From: an uncultured Chlorobiaceae bacterium
Lineage (GTDB): Bacteria > Bacteroidota > Chlorobiia > Chlorobiales > Chlorobiaceae
Reading direction: 5' to 3'
Assembly (NCBI GenBank): GCA_903994455.1
Contig: CAJEXI010000005.1
Coordinates: 59,891 to 123,890, forward strand
DNA length: 64,000 nt
Positions 20,200 through 29,817 of the stretch are shown piece by piece (positions within the stretch are counted from its first letter, which is position 1; each line of letters starts with the position of its first letter). The translations under genes and the position numbers were made by a program. The notes under the pieces are model-generated. The model worked only from the letters and a program-made list of their open reading frames with translations, had not been told where the DNA came from and ran no database searches.

Positions 20200-20973
20200 A
20201 TGTTTGTTGATACCCATTGCCATCTCTCGTTCCCTGAGTTTGACCACGACCGTCAAGAGGTTATAGCTCGTCTGATTGAAGAACAAATACGCATACTGAT
20301 CGATCCCGGCGTTGACGTTTCTACAAGCAGAAAATCCATTGAGCTTGCCAACAAGTTCGATTTTATCTATGCGAACGTCGGCCTGCACCCTCACGAAGCG
20401 GCTCATACTGTCAACAAAAATGTTTACGATGATCTTGCGGCTCTTGCGCACTCACCGAAAGTTGTTGCCATAGGAGAGATCGGTCTGGACTACCACTATC
20501 CTGAGTATAACCGCACTGCACAGCATGAGGCATTTCGCGAGATGCTGCGACTGGCCAAATCCCTTGATCTGCCGGTCGTCATCCATTGCCGTGATGCCTG
20601 GGAGGATATGCTGCATATTCTTTCTGAAGAGAACCATTCTGCCATGCGCGGCATCATGCACTGCTTTTCGGGTGATACCGATATTGCTGATGCTTGTATC
20701 CAGATGGGGTTCAAACTCTCCATTCCTGGTACAGTTACCTACAAACGCTCTCTGTTGCCCGACGTTGTCCGTACTGTTTCACTTGATGATCTGCTCACTG
20801 AAACCGATGCGCCCTACCTCGCACCTGTTCCTTGCCGGGGAAAACGGAACGAGCCCGCTTATGTTCGTATCGTCACGGAAAGCATCGCCCGTATCAGGGA
20901 AATTTCAGTAGAAGAGGCGGCAGAAGCTATTACCAGAACAACCACTGAACTGTTCAGACTGCCAACATCATAA
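20200..20973 (+). CDS. tatD: TatD-family metal-dependent DNase
   Basis: 257 residues. N-terminal metal-binding DTHCHLS, GEIGLDYHY, VVIHCRDAWEDML, HCFSGDTDIA and ETDAPYLAPVPCRGKRNEP are the standard TatD signatures. It starts one base after lspA ends, in the same operon. Confidence 0.94.
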   Translation: MFVDTHCHLSFPEFDHDRQEVIARLIEEQIRILIDPGVDVSTSRKSIELANKFDFIYANVGLHPHEAAHTVNKNVYDDLAALAHSPKVVAIGEIGLDYHYPEYNRTAQHEAFREMLRLAKSLDLPVVIHCRDAWEDMLHILSEENHSAMRGIMHCFSGDTDIADACIQMGFKLSIPGTVTYKRSLLPDVVRTVSLDDLLTETDAPYLAPVPCRGKRNEPAYVRIVTESIARIREISVEEAAEAITRTTTELFRLPTS

Positions 20974-21083
20974 AAGTATCAGCCCTCTGCTGGCGACTGT
21001 GCTGCAAATATTTTGAAATTCATGCAAACTTGCTTAGGTTGAGGGCCAAACCGAAACAGAGGCAGCAACCTGAAACAGAGCTT

Positions 21084-21749
21084 ATGGAACAGAGCATAAA
21101 ACCATCGACCGAAGAGAACTTTCTCTACATTGCCATTAAATATAAAGCTGCAATTATCAGCTCGCTGGTGTTGCTGATCACGCTGGGAACAGGAGTATTC
21201 TCCTGGATACAGCACCAGAAGAAGAGTGAACAGGAGGCCTCACTCCAACTTTCCAGAATAGCGCCCCTTCTTGACCAGGGCGATTTTCAAGCGGCCATCA
21301 ATGGGCAAGGAAAGGTGCCTGGGCTGAAAAAAATTGCAGCAAAATACGCAGATAAATTCACCGGCACACCGAGCGGAAATATGGCAAACCTGCTGCTGGC
21401 CAATGCGTATTACTCTCTTGGAGAGTTTGACACTGCCCTGAAGGTGTTCAAAACGGTATCGATGGCCAACAAGGACCTCGCGGCTGCCACTCTGGCAGGC
21501 ACAGGCGACTGCTACTTCAATAAAAATCAGTTTGGGCCTGCCGCAGAAAGCTATCAGGAGGCATCAAAACAGACGGACAACAACGTCCTCAAGGCGCAGT
21601 ACCTCTCCCATGCCGCCAACAGCTTCCAGCAGTTAAACCAGTTCAAAAAAGCGTCTGAACTCTATACGAAAATCATTGCAGACTATCCCGGCACAACCGG
21701 TGCCGCCATAGCTCAAAGGTCGCTCTGGCAAATTTCCGGAAATCTTTAA
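21084..21749 (+). CDS. Membrane-anchored TPR protein (YfgM/Tol-Pal-like)
   Basis: 221 residues from the ATG at 21084; the frame extends upstream only via a TTG with no family sequence. It has a short cytoplasmic N-terminus, one TM helix (about 20-40, YKAAIISSLVLLITLGTGVF) and then TPR-like repeats (NLLLANAYYSLGEFDTALKVF; QYLSHAANSFQQLNQFKKAS). It resembles YfgM-type periplasmic TPR proteins. The same-strand neighbour after 21 bp is a cyclophilin, consistent with an envelope-folding role, though this is inference. Confidence 0.75.
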   Translation: MEQSIKPSTEENFLYIAIKYKAAIISSLVLLITLGTGVFSWIQHQKKSEQEASLQLSRIAPLLDQGDFQAAINGQGKVPGLKKIAAKYADKFTGTPSGNMANLLLANAYYSLGEFDTALKVFKTVSMANKDLAAATLAGTGDCYFNKNQFGPAAESYQEASKQTDNNVLKAQYLSHAANSFQQLNQFKKASELYTKIIADYPGTTGAAIAQRSLWQISGNL

Positions 21750-21770
21750 TAACGAAAATACTTTTTTCAC

Positions 21771-22262
21771 ATGGCCGAACAGTTTATTATCAAGACCACT
21801 CTGGGCGACATTACCATCAGCCTCTACGATGATACACCGCAACACCGCGATAACTTTATCAAGCTCACCAGTGAAAACTACTACGATGGCATCCGCTTTC
21901 ACCGGGTTATCGACGGCTTCATGATCCAGACCGGAGACCCGCTTTCGCGCCATGAGGAGAAACGATCGCTGCATGGCACCGGCGGCCCTTCAACCCGTAT
22001 CCCGGCTGAAATCAAACATCCAAACAAAAAAGGAACACTTGCCGCAGCAAGGGACAATAATCCCCAGAGAGCCTCGTCGGGAAGCCAGTTCTATATCAAT
22101 CATAACGACAATGCCTTTCTTGACGGACAGTACACCGTCTTTGGTGTCGTGGAGTCAGGCATGGATGTGGTCGAAAAAATTGCCGCTGTCGAGACCGATC
22201 CCAACGACAATCCGCTTGTACCGGTCATTATCGAGACCATTGTTCCACCGGCAAAGTCTTGA
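21771..22262 (+). CDS. Peptidyl-prolyl cis-trans isomerase, cyclophilin type
   Basis: 163 residues, a single cyclophilin domain without signal peptide, so probably cytosolic. FHRVIDGFMIQTGDP (active-site Arg) and SGSQFYINHNDNAFLDGQYTVFGVV are diagnostic. Confidence 0.94.
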   Translation: MAEQFIIKTTLGDITISLYDDTPQHRDNFIKLTSENYYDGIRFHRVIDGFMIQTGDPLSRHEEKRSLHGTGGPSTRIPAEIKHPNKKGTLAAARDNNPQRASSGSQFYINHNDNAFLDGQYTVFGVVESGMDVVEKIAAVETDPNDNPLVPVIIETIVPPAKS

Positions 22263-22271
22263 TAACTCACC

Positions 22272-22961
22272 ATGGAGAGCATTGCATCCAATATTGAGGC
22301 AATACGGGAACAGATAAACAGCGCATGCATTGAGGCGGGACGGGATCCCGCCAGTGTGCGCCTGATTGCTGTTTCCAAAACCAAACCTGCGGAGCTTGTC
22401 CGTGAGGCCTTTGATGCCGGACAGATTGAGTTTGGGGAGAGTTACGTCCAGGAGTTTCTTGAAAAATATGATGACCCCCTGCTTGAGGGTATGCCGGTCG
22501 ACTGGCATTTTATCGGTCACCTGCAGTCAAACAAGATACGCTCGATTATCGGCAAAGTAAGCCTCATTCACGGCATTGATAAACTTTCGACTGCCGAAGA
22601 GCTCTCCAAACGGGCTCTCCAGAACAACCTGCATATCGACTATCTCCTTGAGGTCAACACCTCCGGCGAAGCATCAAAGTATGGCATGTCACCGGACGAT
22701 GTTCTTTTGGAAGCCGCATCGCTTTTTCATCTCCCGAACATTACGCTGCGCGGGCTGATGACCATTGCCTCTTATGACCGGGTGGCTGCACGGGAAGAGT
22801 TCCGCCAACTTCGACTGCTGCTTGAATCCCTTCAGGAAATTGCCCCGGATCCCTCGAAGCTTACTGAACTCTCAATGGGCATGAGCGGTGATTTTGAGGA
22901 GGCCATCCATGAGGGCGCAACCATGATTCGTGTCGGAACGGCAATCTTTGGCTGGCGCTGA
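22272..22961 (+). CDS. yggS: PLP homeostasis protein, YggS family
   Basis: 229 residues, alanine-racemase-like N-terminal barrel. The PLP lysine is in LIAVSKTKPAE; FGESYVQEF replaces the common FGENYVQE; SMGMSGDFEEAI and RVGTAIFG bind the phosphate. These proteins buffer pyridoxal phosphate rather than racemise amino acids. It is 9 bp after the cyclophilin gene. Confidence 0.93.
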   Translation: MESIASNIEAIREQINSACIEAGRDPASVRLIAVSKTKPAELVREAFDAGQIEFGESYVQEFLEKYDDPLLEGMPVDWHFIGHLQSNKIRSIIGKVSLIHGIDKLSTAEELSKRALQNNLHIDYLLEVNTSGEASKYGMSPDDVLLEAASLFHLPNITLRGLMTIASYDRVAAREEFRQLRLLLESLQEIAPDPSKLTELSMGMSGDFEEAIHEGATMIRVGTAIFGWR

Positions 22962-23020
22962 TATGCTTGCCTGTTCGCCCGGCTTATTTTATTTCATTAA
23001 CCTGTAAAAACCATCCTATC

Positions 23021-23842
23021 ATGATCTCAAAGCAGGCTCAAATCCAGGAAGCAGTAACCTTCATCAGAAGAAAAACAGGAGCCGATTATCCGGTGGGTAT
23101 CGTCCTTGGTACAGGCCTTGGGGCTCTTGTCAAGGAGATTGATGTTGAGTTTTCACTCGACTACAGCGATATCCCGAACTTTCCGGTTTCAACCGTTGAG
23201 ACGCACCACGGAAAACTGATTTTCGGTACACTTTCAGGAAAAAATGTGGTTGCCATGCAGGGGCGTTTCCACTTCTACGAAGGCTACTCCATGGAACAGA
23301 TTGTTTTTCCGATACGGGTCATGAAACATCTCGGCGTCAAAACACTCGGCATCACCAACGCCTGCGGTGGTCTGAACCCTGGGTACAGAAAGGGTGATAT
23401 AATGCTGATCGACGACCACATCAACCTGCTTGGCGGTAACCCGCTGATCGGTCCGAACGACCCTGAAATCGGCTCACGCTTTCCTGATCTTTGCGCTCCC
23501 TACTCTCCCCGGATTCTTGCCCTTGCTGAAGAGGTTGCACTGAACCAGGGCATCAAGTTACAGCGGGGCGTCTATGTCGCCCTCTCCGGCCCCTGCCTTG
23601 AGACCCGCGCCGAGTACCGCATGTTGCGCATCCTTGGCGCTGATGTTGTCGGTATGTCCACGGTGCCTGAGGTGATTGCCGCTGTGCATCAGGGAACCGA
23701 GGTCTTCGGCATGTCCATCATCACCGACGAATGTTTCCCTGACTGCCTCAAATCGGTCAGCATCGAAGAGATTATCGAAGTCTCCGGCCATGCCGAACCA
23801 AAAATGACCTCTATCTTCAAATCCATTGTTGCCAACCTTTAA
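23021..23842 (+). CDS. Purine nucleoside phosphorylase
   Basis: 273 residues from the ATG at 23021; a TTG-initiated extension was discarded. Trimeric PNP signatures: GTGLGALVKEI (phosphate loop), VETHHGKLIFG, GRFHFYEGY, TNACGGLNPGY, SGPCLETRAEYRML and the catalytic VGMSTVPEVIAA. It phosphorolyses inosine/guanosine, or MTA if MtnP-like; adjacency to mtnA 15 bp downstream makes a role in nucleoside or MTA salvage plausible. Confidence 0.9.
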   Translation: MISKQAQIQEAVTFIRRKTGADYPVGIVLGTGLGALVKEIDVEFSLDYSDIPNFPVSTVETHHGKLIFGTLSGKNVVAMQGRFHFYEGYSMEQIVFPIRVMKHLGVKTLGITNACGGLNPGYRKGDIMLIDDHINLLGGNPLIGPNDPEIGSRFPDLCAPYSPRILALAEEVALNQGIKLQRGVYVALSGPCLETRAEYRMLRILGADVVGMSTVPEVIAAVHQGTEVFGMSIITDECFPDCLKSVSIEEIIEVSGHAEPKMTSIFKSIVANL

Positions 23843-23857
23843 TTCTTCTGAAAGAAT

Positions 23858-24916
23858 ATGATAGACGCCATATCGTTCAAAGACAACACGCTGCACTACC
23901 TCGACCAGCGTTATCTGCCGCTCAAGGAGAATTACGTTGCCACAAAAGATTACAAGGAGGCTATTGAGGCCATCAAGACGCTTGCCGTACGCGGTGCCCC
24001 GCTGATTGGCGTTGCTGCGGCCTACACCATCATTCTTGGCATCAACAGCTTCAAGGGCAGCAAGGAGGAGTTTCCTGCTTTTTTCAAATCGCTGGTGGCA
24101 GAGGTCGAAGCATCACGGCCAACGGCGGTCAACCTCTTTTTTGCGGCTGCACGGCTGAAAAAGGTCTATGCTGAACATTTTGAAGCCGACACCATTGAGG
24201 CACTTTTTGCCAAAATGAACGATGCCGCCTGCAAAATTCATACTGATGAAATTGCCAACTGTGATGCTATGTCGCGCCATGGAGTGGAACAGATCAAGAT
24301 TGACCTGGCCCACATCCTGAAAACCCGGAAACTCAACGTGCTGACCCACTGCAACACCGGCACTCTCGCCTGCTGCGGCACAGGATCGGCGCTTGGCGTC
24401 ATCAGGCTTGCCTGGCAGGAGGGGCTGATTGAGCGCGTCATCACCGCCGAGAGCCGTCCCTTGCTGCAGGGATTGCGTCTTACCGCATGGGAGCTTCAGA
24501 AGGATGGAATACCATTTGTCTCAATTTCCGACTCCTCATCAGCTTTCCTGATGCAGCGCGGCATGATCGATTTCGGTATTGTCGGTGCCGACAGGATTGC
24601 TGCCAACGGCGACACCGCCAACAAGATCGGCACCTATGCCCACGCTATCAGCGCATACCACCACAATCTGCCCTTCTACATCGCCGCGCCAATTTCAACC
24701 ATTGATATTACGATTCCTGACGGCTCGTATATTCCGATTGAAGAGCGCAACGCCGATGAGCTGAGAACCATTTTTGGCACTCAAGTGGCAACACCGACCA
24801 CACCGGTGGTTAATTATGCGTTCGATGTTACTCCAGGGAAATATTTGAGGGGCATCATTACCGATAAAAAGGCAGTTGTCGGCGACTACAACTACGGACT
24901 TGCGGCGTTGCTGTAG
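23858..24916 (+). CDS. mtnA: S-methyl-5-thioribose-1-phosphate isomerase
   Basis: 352 residues. It converts methylthioribose-1-phosphate to methylthioribulose-1-phosphate in methionine salvage. RGAPLIGVAAAY, HCNTGTLACCGTGSALGVI (catalytic Cys) and GADRIAANGDTANKIGTY (catalytic Asp) are the family hallmarks. It follows the phosphorylase gene, which could supply its substrate. A large stem-loop follows. Confidence 0.95.
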   Translation: MIDAISFKDNTLHYLDQRYLPLKENYVATKDYKEAIEAIKTLAVRGAPLIGVAAAYTIILGINSFKGSKEEFPAFFKSLVAEVEASRPTAVNLFFAAARLKKVYAEHFEADTIEALFAKMNDAACKIHTDEIANCDAMSRHGVEQIKIDLAHILKTRKLNVLTHCNTGTLACCGTGSALGVIRLAWQEGLIERVITAESRPLLQGLRLTAWELQKDGIPFVSISDSSSAFLMQRGMIDFGIVGADRIAANGDTANKIGTYAHAISAYHHNLPFYIAAPISTIDITIPDGSYIPIEERNADELRTIFGTQVATPTTPVVNYAFDVTPGKYLRGIITDKKAVVGDYNYGLAALL

Positions 24917-24924
24917 CAGGATTA

Positions 24925-24997
24925 AATCAGGAGAGGTTTTAAACACGCTCACCGTACATCTGCAAACGGTGAGCCTCTCCCACCCTCATCCCTGATT
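24925..24997 (+). terminator. Large nested stem-loop between mtnA and the cco cluster
   Basis: Three nested arm pairs are visible: AATCAGG (24925) with CCTGATT (24991); GGAGAG (24930) with CTCTCC (24975); and GCTCACCGT (24947-24955) with ACGGTGAGC (24966-24974). No clear T-tract follows, so it could end the mtnA transcript or act in the ccoN leader. Confidence 0.5.
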
Positions 24998-25069
24998 ACA
25001 GATTTCCCTGATAACATTCCAGATTTCTCATTACATTACTCTATAACTAAAAACGATCTGGAGGAAGAT

Positions 25070-26461
25070 ATGAGCGACGCAGGGTACAACTACAGGGTGG
25101 TGCGCGGTTTTGCATTTTCGGCACTGTTCTGGCTTGTTATCGGTCTGGTTGTGGGGCTCTGGATGGCTTTTGAGATGTTTGATCCAGCGCTGAATCTTAC
25201 CCCCTGGCTCACCTTCGGACGTCTTCGCGTGGTGCACACCAATGGGCTCGGGCTTGGATTTGGCCTCGCGGCAATTTTTGCAACATCCTACTACATTCTG
25301 CAACGCCTGACACGAATACCCCTCCTCTTTCCACGGCTTGCCCAGGCGCATCTCTACGTTTTCAACGCCGCAATAGCGTTGGGCGCCCTGTCGCTCTTTG
25401 CTGGCATGAACACCACCCGGGAATATGGTGAGCTGGAGTGGCCTCTCGATATCGTCGTCGTTATCTTCTGGGTGATGTTTGCCATCAACGTCTTTGGCAC
25501 GCTGATCAAACGGAAGGAGAAGCAGATGTACATCTCACTCTGGTACATCATCTCCATGACCGTGGCCATTGCCATATTGTATATTGTCAACAACCTTGAG
25601 GTTCCCATAAACCTCTTCAAATCCTACACACTCTACTCCGGCGCAAACGATGCCAATGTTGAGTGGTGGTATGGCCACAATGTGGTCGGGTTTATCTTTA
25701 CCGTCCCAATCCTGGCGATGTTCTACTATTTTCTGCCCAAGTCCACCGGCCTTCCCATCTACAGCCACCGGCTCTCCATCGTCTCGTTCTGGGCGCTGAA
25801 CTTTGCCTATCTCTGGACGGGTGCACACCACCTTATGCTGACTCCCCTGCCGGAATGGATCCAGACCGTCGCCATGGCCTTCAGCATCTTCCTGATTGCC
25901 CCCTCGTGGGGTTCAGTGGTCAATGGTTACTACACGCTGCAAGGGAACTGGGATCAGATGCGCACCAACTATCTCACCAAGTTCTTCATTGCCGGTATCA
26001 CCTTTTATGGCCTCCAGACCCTTCAGGGACCGCTGCAGGGGCTCAGAACCCTCAACTCCTTCTTTCACTATACCGACTGGGTTGTCGGCCATGTGCACAT
26101 GGGTACGATGGGATGGGTAACCATGGTTATTTCGGCATCATTCTACTATATGATTCCGCGCATCACCAACAGGGAGCTTTACAGCGTCAAACTTGCCAAC
26201 ACCCATTTCTGGCTTATTCTTGTTGGCCAGTTCACCTGGACCATCACCATGTGGATCGCCGGAATCCAGCAGGGGGCCATGTGGAAAGCCACCAACCCTG
26301 ACGGATCGCTGATGTACAATTTTCTTGATACGGTATCGTCACTCTACCCCTATTACAAGTTGCGGTTTGGCGCAGGGGTCATCTACTTTATCGGCATACT
26401 GGTTTTTGCCTGGAATCTGATCATGACCGTCAGGAGAGAGCCAAACCAGAGTGAAGCATAA
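25070..26461 (+). CDS. ccoN: cbb3-type cytochrome c oxidase subunit I
   Basis: 463 residues, about 12 TM helices. It is the haem-copper catalytic subunit that reduces O2 to water at high affinity. Conserved histidines: HTNGLGLGFG (low-spin haem), WWYGHNVVGF and TGAHHLM (CuB), HVHMGTMGW (haem ligands). A strong GGAGG ribosome site lies 5 bp before the ATG. First gene of the cco cluster. Confidence 0.95.
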   Translation: MSDAGYNYRVVRGFAFSALFWLVIGLVVGLWMAFEMFDPALNLTPWLTFGRLRVVHTNGLGLGFGLAAIFATSYYILQRLTRIPLLFPRLAQAHLYVFNAAIALGALSLFAGMNTTREYGELEWPLDIVVVIFWVMFAINVFGTLIKRKEKQMYISLWYIISMTVAIAILYIVNNLEVPINLFKSYTLYSGANDANVEWWYGHNVVGFIFTVPILAMFYYFLPKSTGLPIYSHRLSIVSFWALNFAYLWTGAHHLMLTPLPEWIQTVAMAFSIFLIAPSWGSVVNGYYTLQGNWDQMRTNYLTKFFIAGITFYGLQTLQGPLQGLRTLNSFFHYTDWVVGHVHMGTMGWVTMVISASFYYMIPRITNRELYSVKLANTHFWLILVGQFTWTITMWIAGIQQGAMWKATNPDGSLMYNFLDTVSSLYPYYKLRFGAGVIYFIGILVFAWNLIMTVRREPNQSEA

Positions 26462-26492
26462 ACGACAAAATCAACAAACAGGAGCTGACATC

Positions 26493-27164
26493 ATGGGGAT
26501 CACTTCAAAACCGGTTGTTTTTGCTGTTCTTGCAGCCGTTGTTATCCTGATCGGTACCACTGTTACCGTCTTTATTCCACTCTTCATGCCTTCGACGCAA
26601 CCGGTGAGCCCGTACATAAAACCCTACACTGCGGTGGAACAGGAGGGGCGCGACATCTATATGCGTGAAGGGTGCAACAACTGCCACACCCAGACCGTCC
26701 GACCACTGAGAACCGAGGTGCTCCGGTATGGCGAATACTCAAAACCGGAGGAGTTCGCTTACGATCGCCCCTTCCTCTGGGGCTCACGCCGCACCGGGCC
26801 AGATTTGAACAGGGTGGGAGGAAAATATCCTGACTCCTGGCATTACAAACATACCGCACACCCTCAAAGCATGTTTGAAAAGTCCAACATGCCACCTTAT
26901 GGCTGGCTTGCCAAAAACCGGCTCGACACAGGATACTCGTTCAAAAAAACCTCCACGTTGGGCTACGGCTACTCTGAAAACGAGGTTCAGCAGCAGATTG
27001 ACCAGTACCGCGCAACCGTCACCAGCGCAAGCTATCCCTCAAAAGAGAGCCGTGACCAGGTAACGCCGCTGGAGCTGCAAAAAGAGCTGACCGAAATGGA
27101 TGCTCTGATTGCCTACCTACAGAAACTTGGACGGGATGTCAAGAACATGGAGGCCACAAAATGA
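26493..27164 (+). CDS. ccoO: cbb3 oxidase monohaem cytochrome c subunit II
   Basis: 223 residues from ATG 26493, which has GGAG 8 bp upstream; a TTG-type extension to 26451 was rejected. One N-terminal TM helix and a periplasmic haem motif GCNNCHTQT (about 61-69). It transfers electrons to CcoN. The stop overlaps the next small gene by 4 bp. Confidence 0.94.
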   Translation: MGITSKPVVFAVLAAVVILIGTTVTVFIPLFMPSTQPVSPYIKPYTAVEQEGRDIYMREGCNNCHTQTVRPLRTEVLRYGEYSKPEEFAYDRPFLWGSRRTGPDLNRVGGKYPDSWHYKHTAHPQSMFEKSNMPPYGWLAKNRLDTGYSFKKTSTLGYGYSENEVQQQIDQYRATVTSASYPSKESRDQVTPLELQKELTEMDALIAYLQKLGRDVKNMEATK

Positions 27165-27304
27165 CTTTTTCAGGCCTGGCTTATGTGCTCTTCACCATGG
27201 TTCTCGCCATTATTTCGGGAGGGATCATAGCCTACTACTACAATCCAAAACGAAAAGAGAGGATTGAGGAGCCAAAACACAGAATGCTTGACGACGACAA
27301 ATGA
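27161..27304 (+). CDS. ccoQ: CcoQ-like small membrane subunit
   Basis: 47 residues, overlapping the ccoO stop by ATGA. One TM helix (LAYVLFTMVLAIISGGIIAYY) is followed by NPKRKERIEEPKHRMLDDDK. The position between ccoO and ccoP and the topology fit CcoQ/FixQ; the MLDDD tail is also shared with the CcoS proteins of this window (33283 and 59945). The symbol is assigned by context. Confidence 0.75.
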   Translation: MTFSGLAYVLFTMVLAIISGGIIAYYYNPKRKERIEEPKHRMLDDDK

Positions 27305-27320
27305 ACAAAAGGAGATGACC

Positions 27321-27782
27321 ATGTATGATACCGGAGAACCCCAGGAGGGCCACAATAAAATCCCCAAAGGTTGGCTGCTCTTTTTTTTCGGGGGAATTAT
27401 CTTTTTGATCGGCTATATCGTCTTGTATACCCCGGCTATTTCCGGCTGGTCATTCTACAAAGAGTTTGACAAGGAGATGGCTTCAGCGGCGAAATCAGAA
27501 AAATCTGTTGCCGTCAAAGAGTATTCGGGCGACAAGGATGCCATCAAGGAGGGCAAGGAGATCTATGCCAACACCTGCGCTCCCTGCCATAACGCTGATG
27601 CAACCGGCGGAATTGGCCCCAACCTCACCGCTGCAACGCTCAAATACGGAGCTACCCCGAAGGATATCTATGAATCAATTGCCCAGGGGCGTCCCAACGG
27701 TATGCCTCCTTTTGGGCCACAACTTGGTGCCGATAACACCAGCAAAATTATTGCATTTCTTGAAACACTGAGAAAACCATAA
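27321..27782 (+). CDS. ccoP: Short monohaem CcoP-type subunit
   Basis: 153 residues from the ATG with GGAG 6 bp upstream (another ATG at 27315 is less well spaced). N-terminal TM helix (about 15-36), then one cytochrome c domain with CAPCHNADATGG and GMPPFG (axial Met). Typical CcoP has two CxxCH motifs and about 290-300 residues; here only one is present and the first or second haem domain is missing. The stop overlaps ccoG (TAATG). Confidence 0.88.
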   Translation: MYDTGEPQEGHNKIPKGWLLFFFGGIIFLIGYIVLYTPAISGWSFYKEFDKEMASAAKSEKSVAVKEYSGDKDAIKEGKEIYANTCAPCHNADATGGIGPNLTAATLKYGATPKDIYESIAQGRPNGMPPFGPQLGADNTSKIIAFLETLRKP

Positions 27783-28924
27783 TGCCAGGTAACGGCAGGC
27801 AACATCATGTTGCTCTATGGAAAGGGCGTCGCAGGATTGCGGCCATTGCACAAGCAATTCTCCTCACGGCGCTACCATTTATTACAATTAATGGGCAAAG
27901 CATCTTGCGTTTCGACATTCCAACGCTCAAGCTTTACTTTTCAGGAACAGTTTTTTGGATACGAGAGCTTTATTTGTTGGTTGGCATTGTGCTCTGTTTC
28001 TTGCTCTTTATTGGTTTCATCACGGCTGTTTTTGGAAGAGTTTGGTGCGGCTGGCTTTGCCCACAAACCGTATTGCTCGATTTAAGCCAAAGCCTTGCTC
28101 GACTCATCAACAAAAAGCAAGAGCAGCTTGTACAAAGGGTATTGCTCCTTCCATTTGCAGCATTGGTAGCCTTTACCTTGATCTGCTACTTTGTGCCTCC
28201 CGCAGAAACCCTGCAATCGCTCTTTCTGTCACCAATCATCACCACATTTTTTATAGTGCTATGGATTGCGCTCTATCTTGAACTTGCATTTCTTGGCCGG
28301 CGTTTTTGCACCTCCATTTGCCCCTACGCCATGTTGCAAAACATGCTCTTTGATAAAGAGACATTGGTTATTGAATATGATATGTCGCGTGACAGCACCT
28401 GCATGAAGTGCGACGATTGTGTAACGGTATGTCCCGTTGGTATTGATATAAAAAAGGGACTTAATTCCGCCTGTATTGCTTGCGCTGCATGTATTGATGC
28501 GTGTATAACTGTCAACGAAAAACGGCATGTTCCACCATTTCCTGACTACAAGGGAACTATTTTAAGAGCAAAAAGCGTTTGGCTTGGAGGTGTTACGGCG
28601 CTTGCTGCCATTGGTTTGGCAGCACTTGTCTGGAGCCGTCCACCATTTGACGTTGTGGTAACGCGCAATGCCCAATTGCTGCCTGCCGGAATTAATCGCT
28701 ATTCGCTGACCATGTATAACAACAGCAGCCAAGCAATAAACGTGGAACTCACTTCGCCTGACAAGGTGGTGCTTCTTGGGAGCGATACCTTCCATCTTGC
28801 TCCTTTTGGTAGCGTCAATAGCTCGATTATGGTAAAAACTTCCAGCAACAACATGCCCGATCAGGTTGAGCTACGATTTACCGGCAATGGTAACACGGCT
28901 ATACGAGAGATTGGGTTTTTCTGA
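27782..28924 (+). CDS. ccoG: cbb3 oxidase assembly polyferredoxin
   Basis: 380 residues, shorter at the C-terminus than the roughly 460-480 of most RdxA/FixG proteins. Several TM helices; CGWLCPQTVLLD and CTSICPYAMLQ; then ferredoxin-type CMKCDDCVTVCPVGIDIKKG and CIACAACIDAC motifs for two [4Fe-4S] clusters, and an Ig-like C-terminal tail. CcoG is a copper(II) reductase for oxidase maturation. Base composition is more AT-rich than ccoNOP. Confidence 0.93.
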   Translation: MPGNGRQHHVALWKGRRRIAAIAQAILLTALPFITINGQSILRFDIPTLKLYFSGTVFWIRELYLLVGIVLCFLLFIGFITAVFGRVWCGWLCPQTVLLDLSQSLARLINKKQEQLVQRVLLLPFAALVAFTLICYFVPPAETLQSLFLSPIITTFFIVLWIALYLELAFLGRRFCTSICPYAMLQNMLFDKETLVIEYDMSRDSTCMKCDDCVTVCPVGIDIKKGLNSACIACAACIDACITVNEKRHVPPFPDYKGTILRAKSVWLGGVTALAAIGLAALVWSRPPFDVVVTRNAQLLPAGINRYSLTMYNNSSQAINVELTSPDKVVLLGSDTFHLAPFGSVNSSIMVKTSSNNMPDQVELRFTGNGNTAIREIGFF

Positions 28925-29043
28925 GCTTTGGAGATAATGTTAATTTTTTTGCTTTTTGTAGTGTAGCAAGCTATTCCTGAAAATAAGAAGAATCGGCTCA
29001 ACGATATTGATTGCCAAGTACAAAAAAATAATGAAATAATACT

Positions 29044-29313
29044 ATGATCCCAGTAACATTAAAAACAGAAATTCACACACTTTCTCGTCAGGAAAAATAT
29101 CATTTAATACAGATTCTGGTTCAAGATTTGGCATCAGATGAACCTGATAAACAAAAAGGGGAATTTCTCTCTTCAAAAGACATTTATTCTGTTGAACAGT
29201 GCACATCAAAATCTCAAGCTATTGATATGTTTTTGAAGAAGTGGAAAGGCGCACTTAAAGGCGTGGAAGCAGATAGCGCAAAACATCAATATTTGCATCA
29301 AAAATACCAATGA
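29044..29313 (+). CDS. Probable antitoxin of the following PIN toxin
   Basis: 89 residues, AT-rich, ending with a 4-bp ATGA overlap to the PIN gene. The N-terminus (IPVTLKTEIHTLSRQEKYHLIQILVQDL) resembles small antitoxins found before PIN toxins. It sits inside the cco cluster, 119 bp after ccoG. Function inferred from gene pairing. Confidence 0.7.
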   Translation: MIPVTLKTEIHTLSRQEKYHLIQILVQDLASDEPDKQKGEFLSSKDIYSVEQCTSKSQAIDMFLKKWKGALKGVEADSAKHQYLHQKYQ

Positions 29314-29726
29314 ATATCTTGATTGATACAAACGTATTGTTGGATATCATATTGAATCGTCCACCCTTTGCTGAATCTGCGGAACAAGTTTTTGTTGCGG
29401 CTAAATTTGCTGCTATTGATTTGTTTATGTCGGCAACAACAATTACAGACCTCTATTATATTGCTCGGAAACAAAAAGGGCGTGAACAAACATTACTGCT
29501 TATTGAAGATTTACTCCAATGCGTTGACGTTATTTCGGTAAATAAAGCTGTAATCCTCCATGCGCTTCATGCTGGTCTACCTGATTTTGAAGATGCCGTT
29601 CAGGAAGGAGCCGCTAAACAAGCCAATATATCCATTATTGTAACCAGAAATGGTGCTGATTTTAAGAACTCAGATTTGGATGTTTATTCTCCAGAAGAGT
29701 TTATAACTTGTTATGGGAAGGAATAG
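29310..29726 (+). CDS. PIN-domain toxin (VapC-like ribonuclease)
   Basis: 138 residues. N-terminal ILIDTNVLLDIILNR carries the first acidic residues of the PIN active site; the internal TTITDLYYIA and the C-terminal DFEDAVQEGAAKQANISIIVTRNGADF (later acidic residues) complete the fold. The toxin is expected to be an Mg-dependent RNase. It interrupts the oxidase operon with its antitoxin. Confidence 0.88.
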   Translation: MNILIDTNVLLDIILNRPPFAESAEQVFVAAKFAAIDLFMSATTITDLYYIARKQKGREQTLLLIEDLLQCVDVISVNKAVILHALHAGLPDFEDAVQEGAAKQANISIIVTRNGADFKNSDLDVYSPEEFITCYGKE

Positions 29727-29817
29727 TGGTGATGGGGTTACGACTTTGTCTTCTGTGGGTTATAAATCAAAAATTCGAGGTTTAGGCGGATCAATTGCAT
29801 TATTGCTTAAAAGAAAT

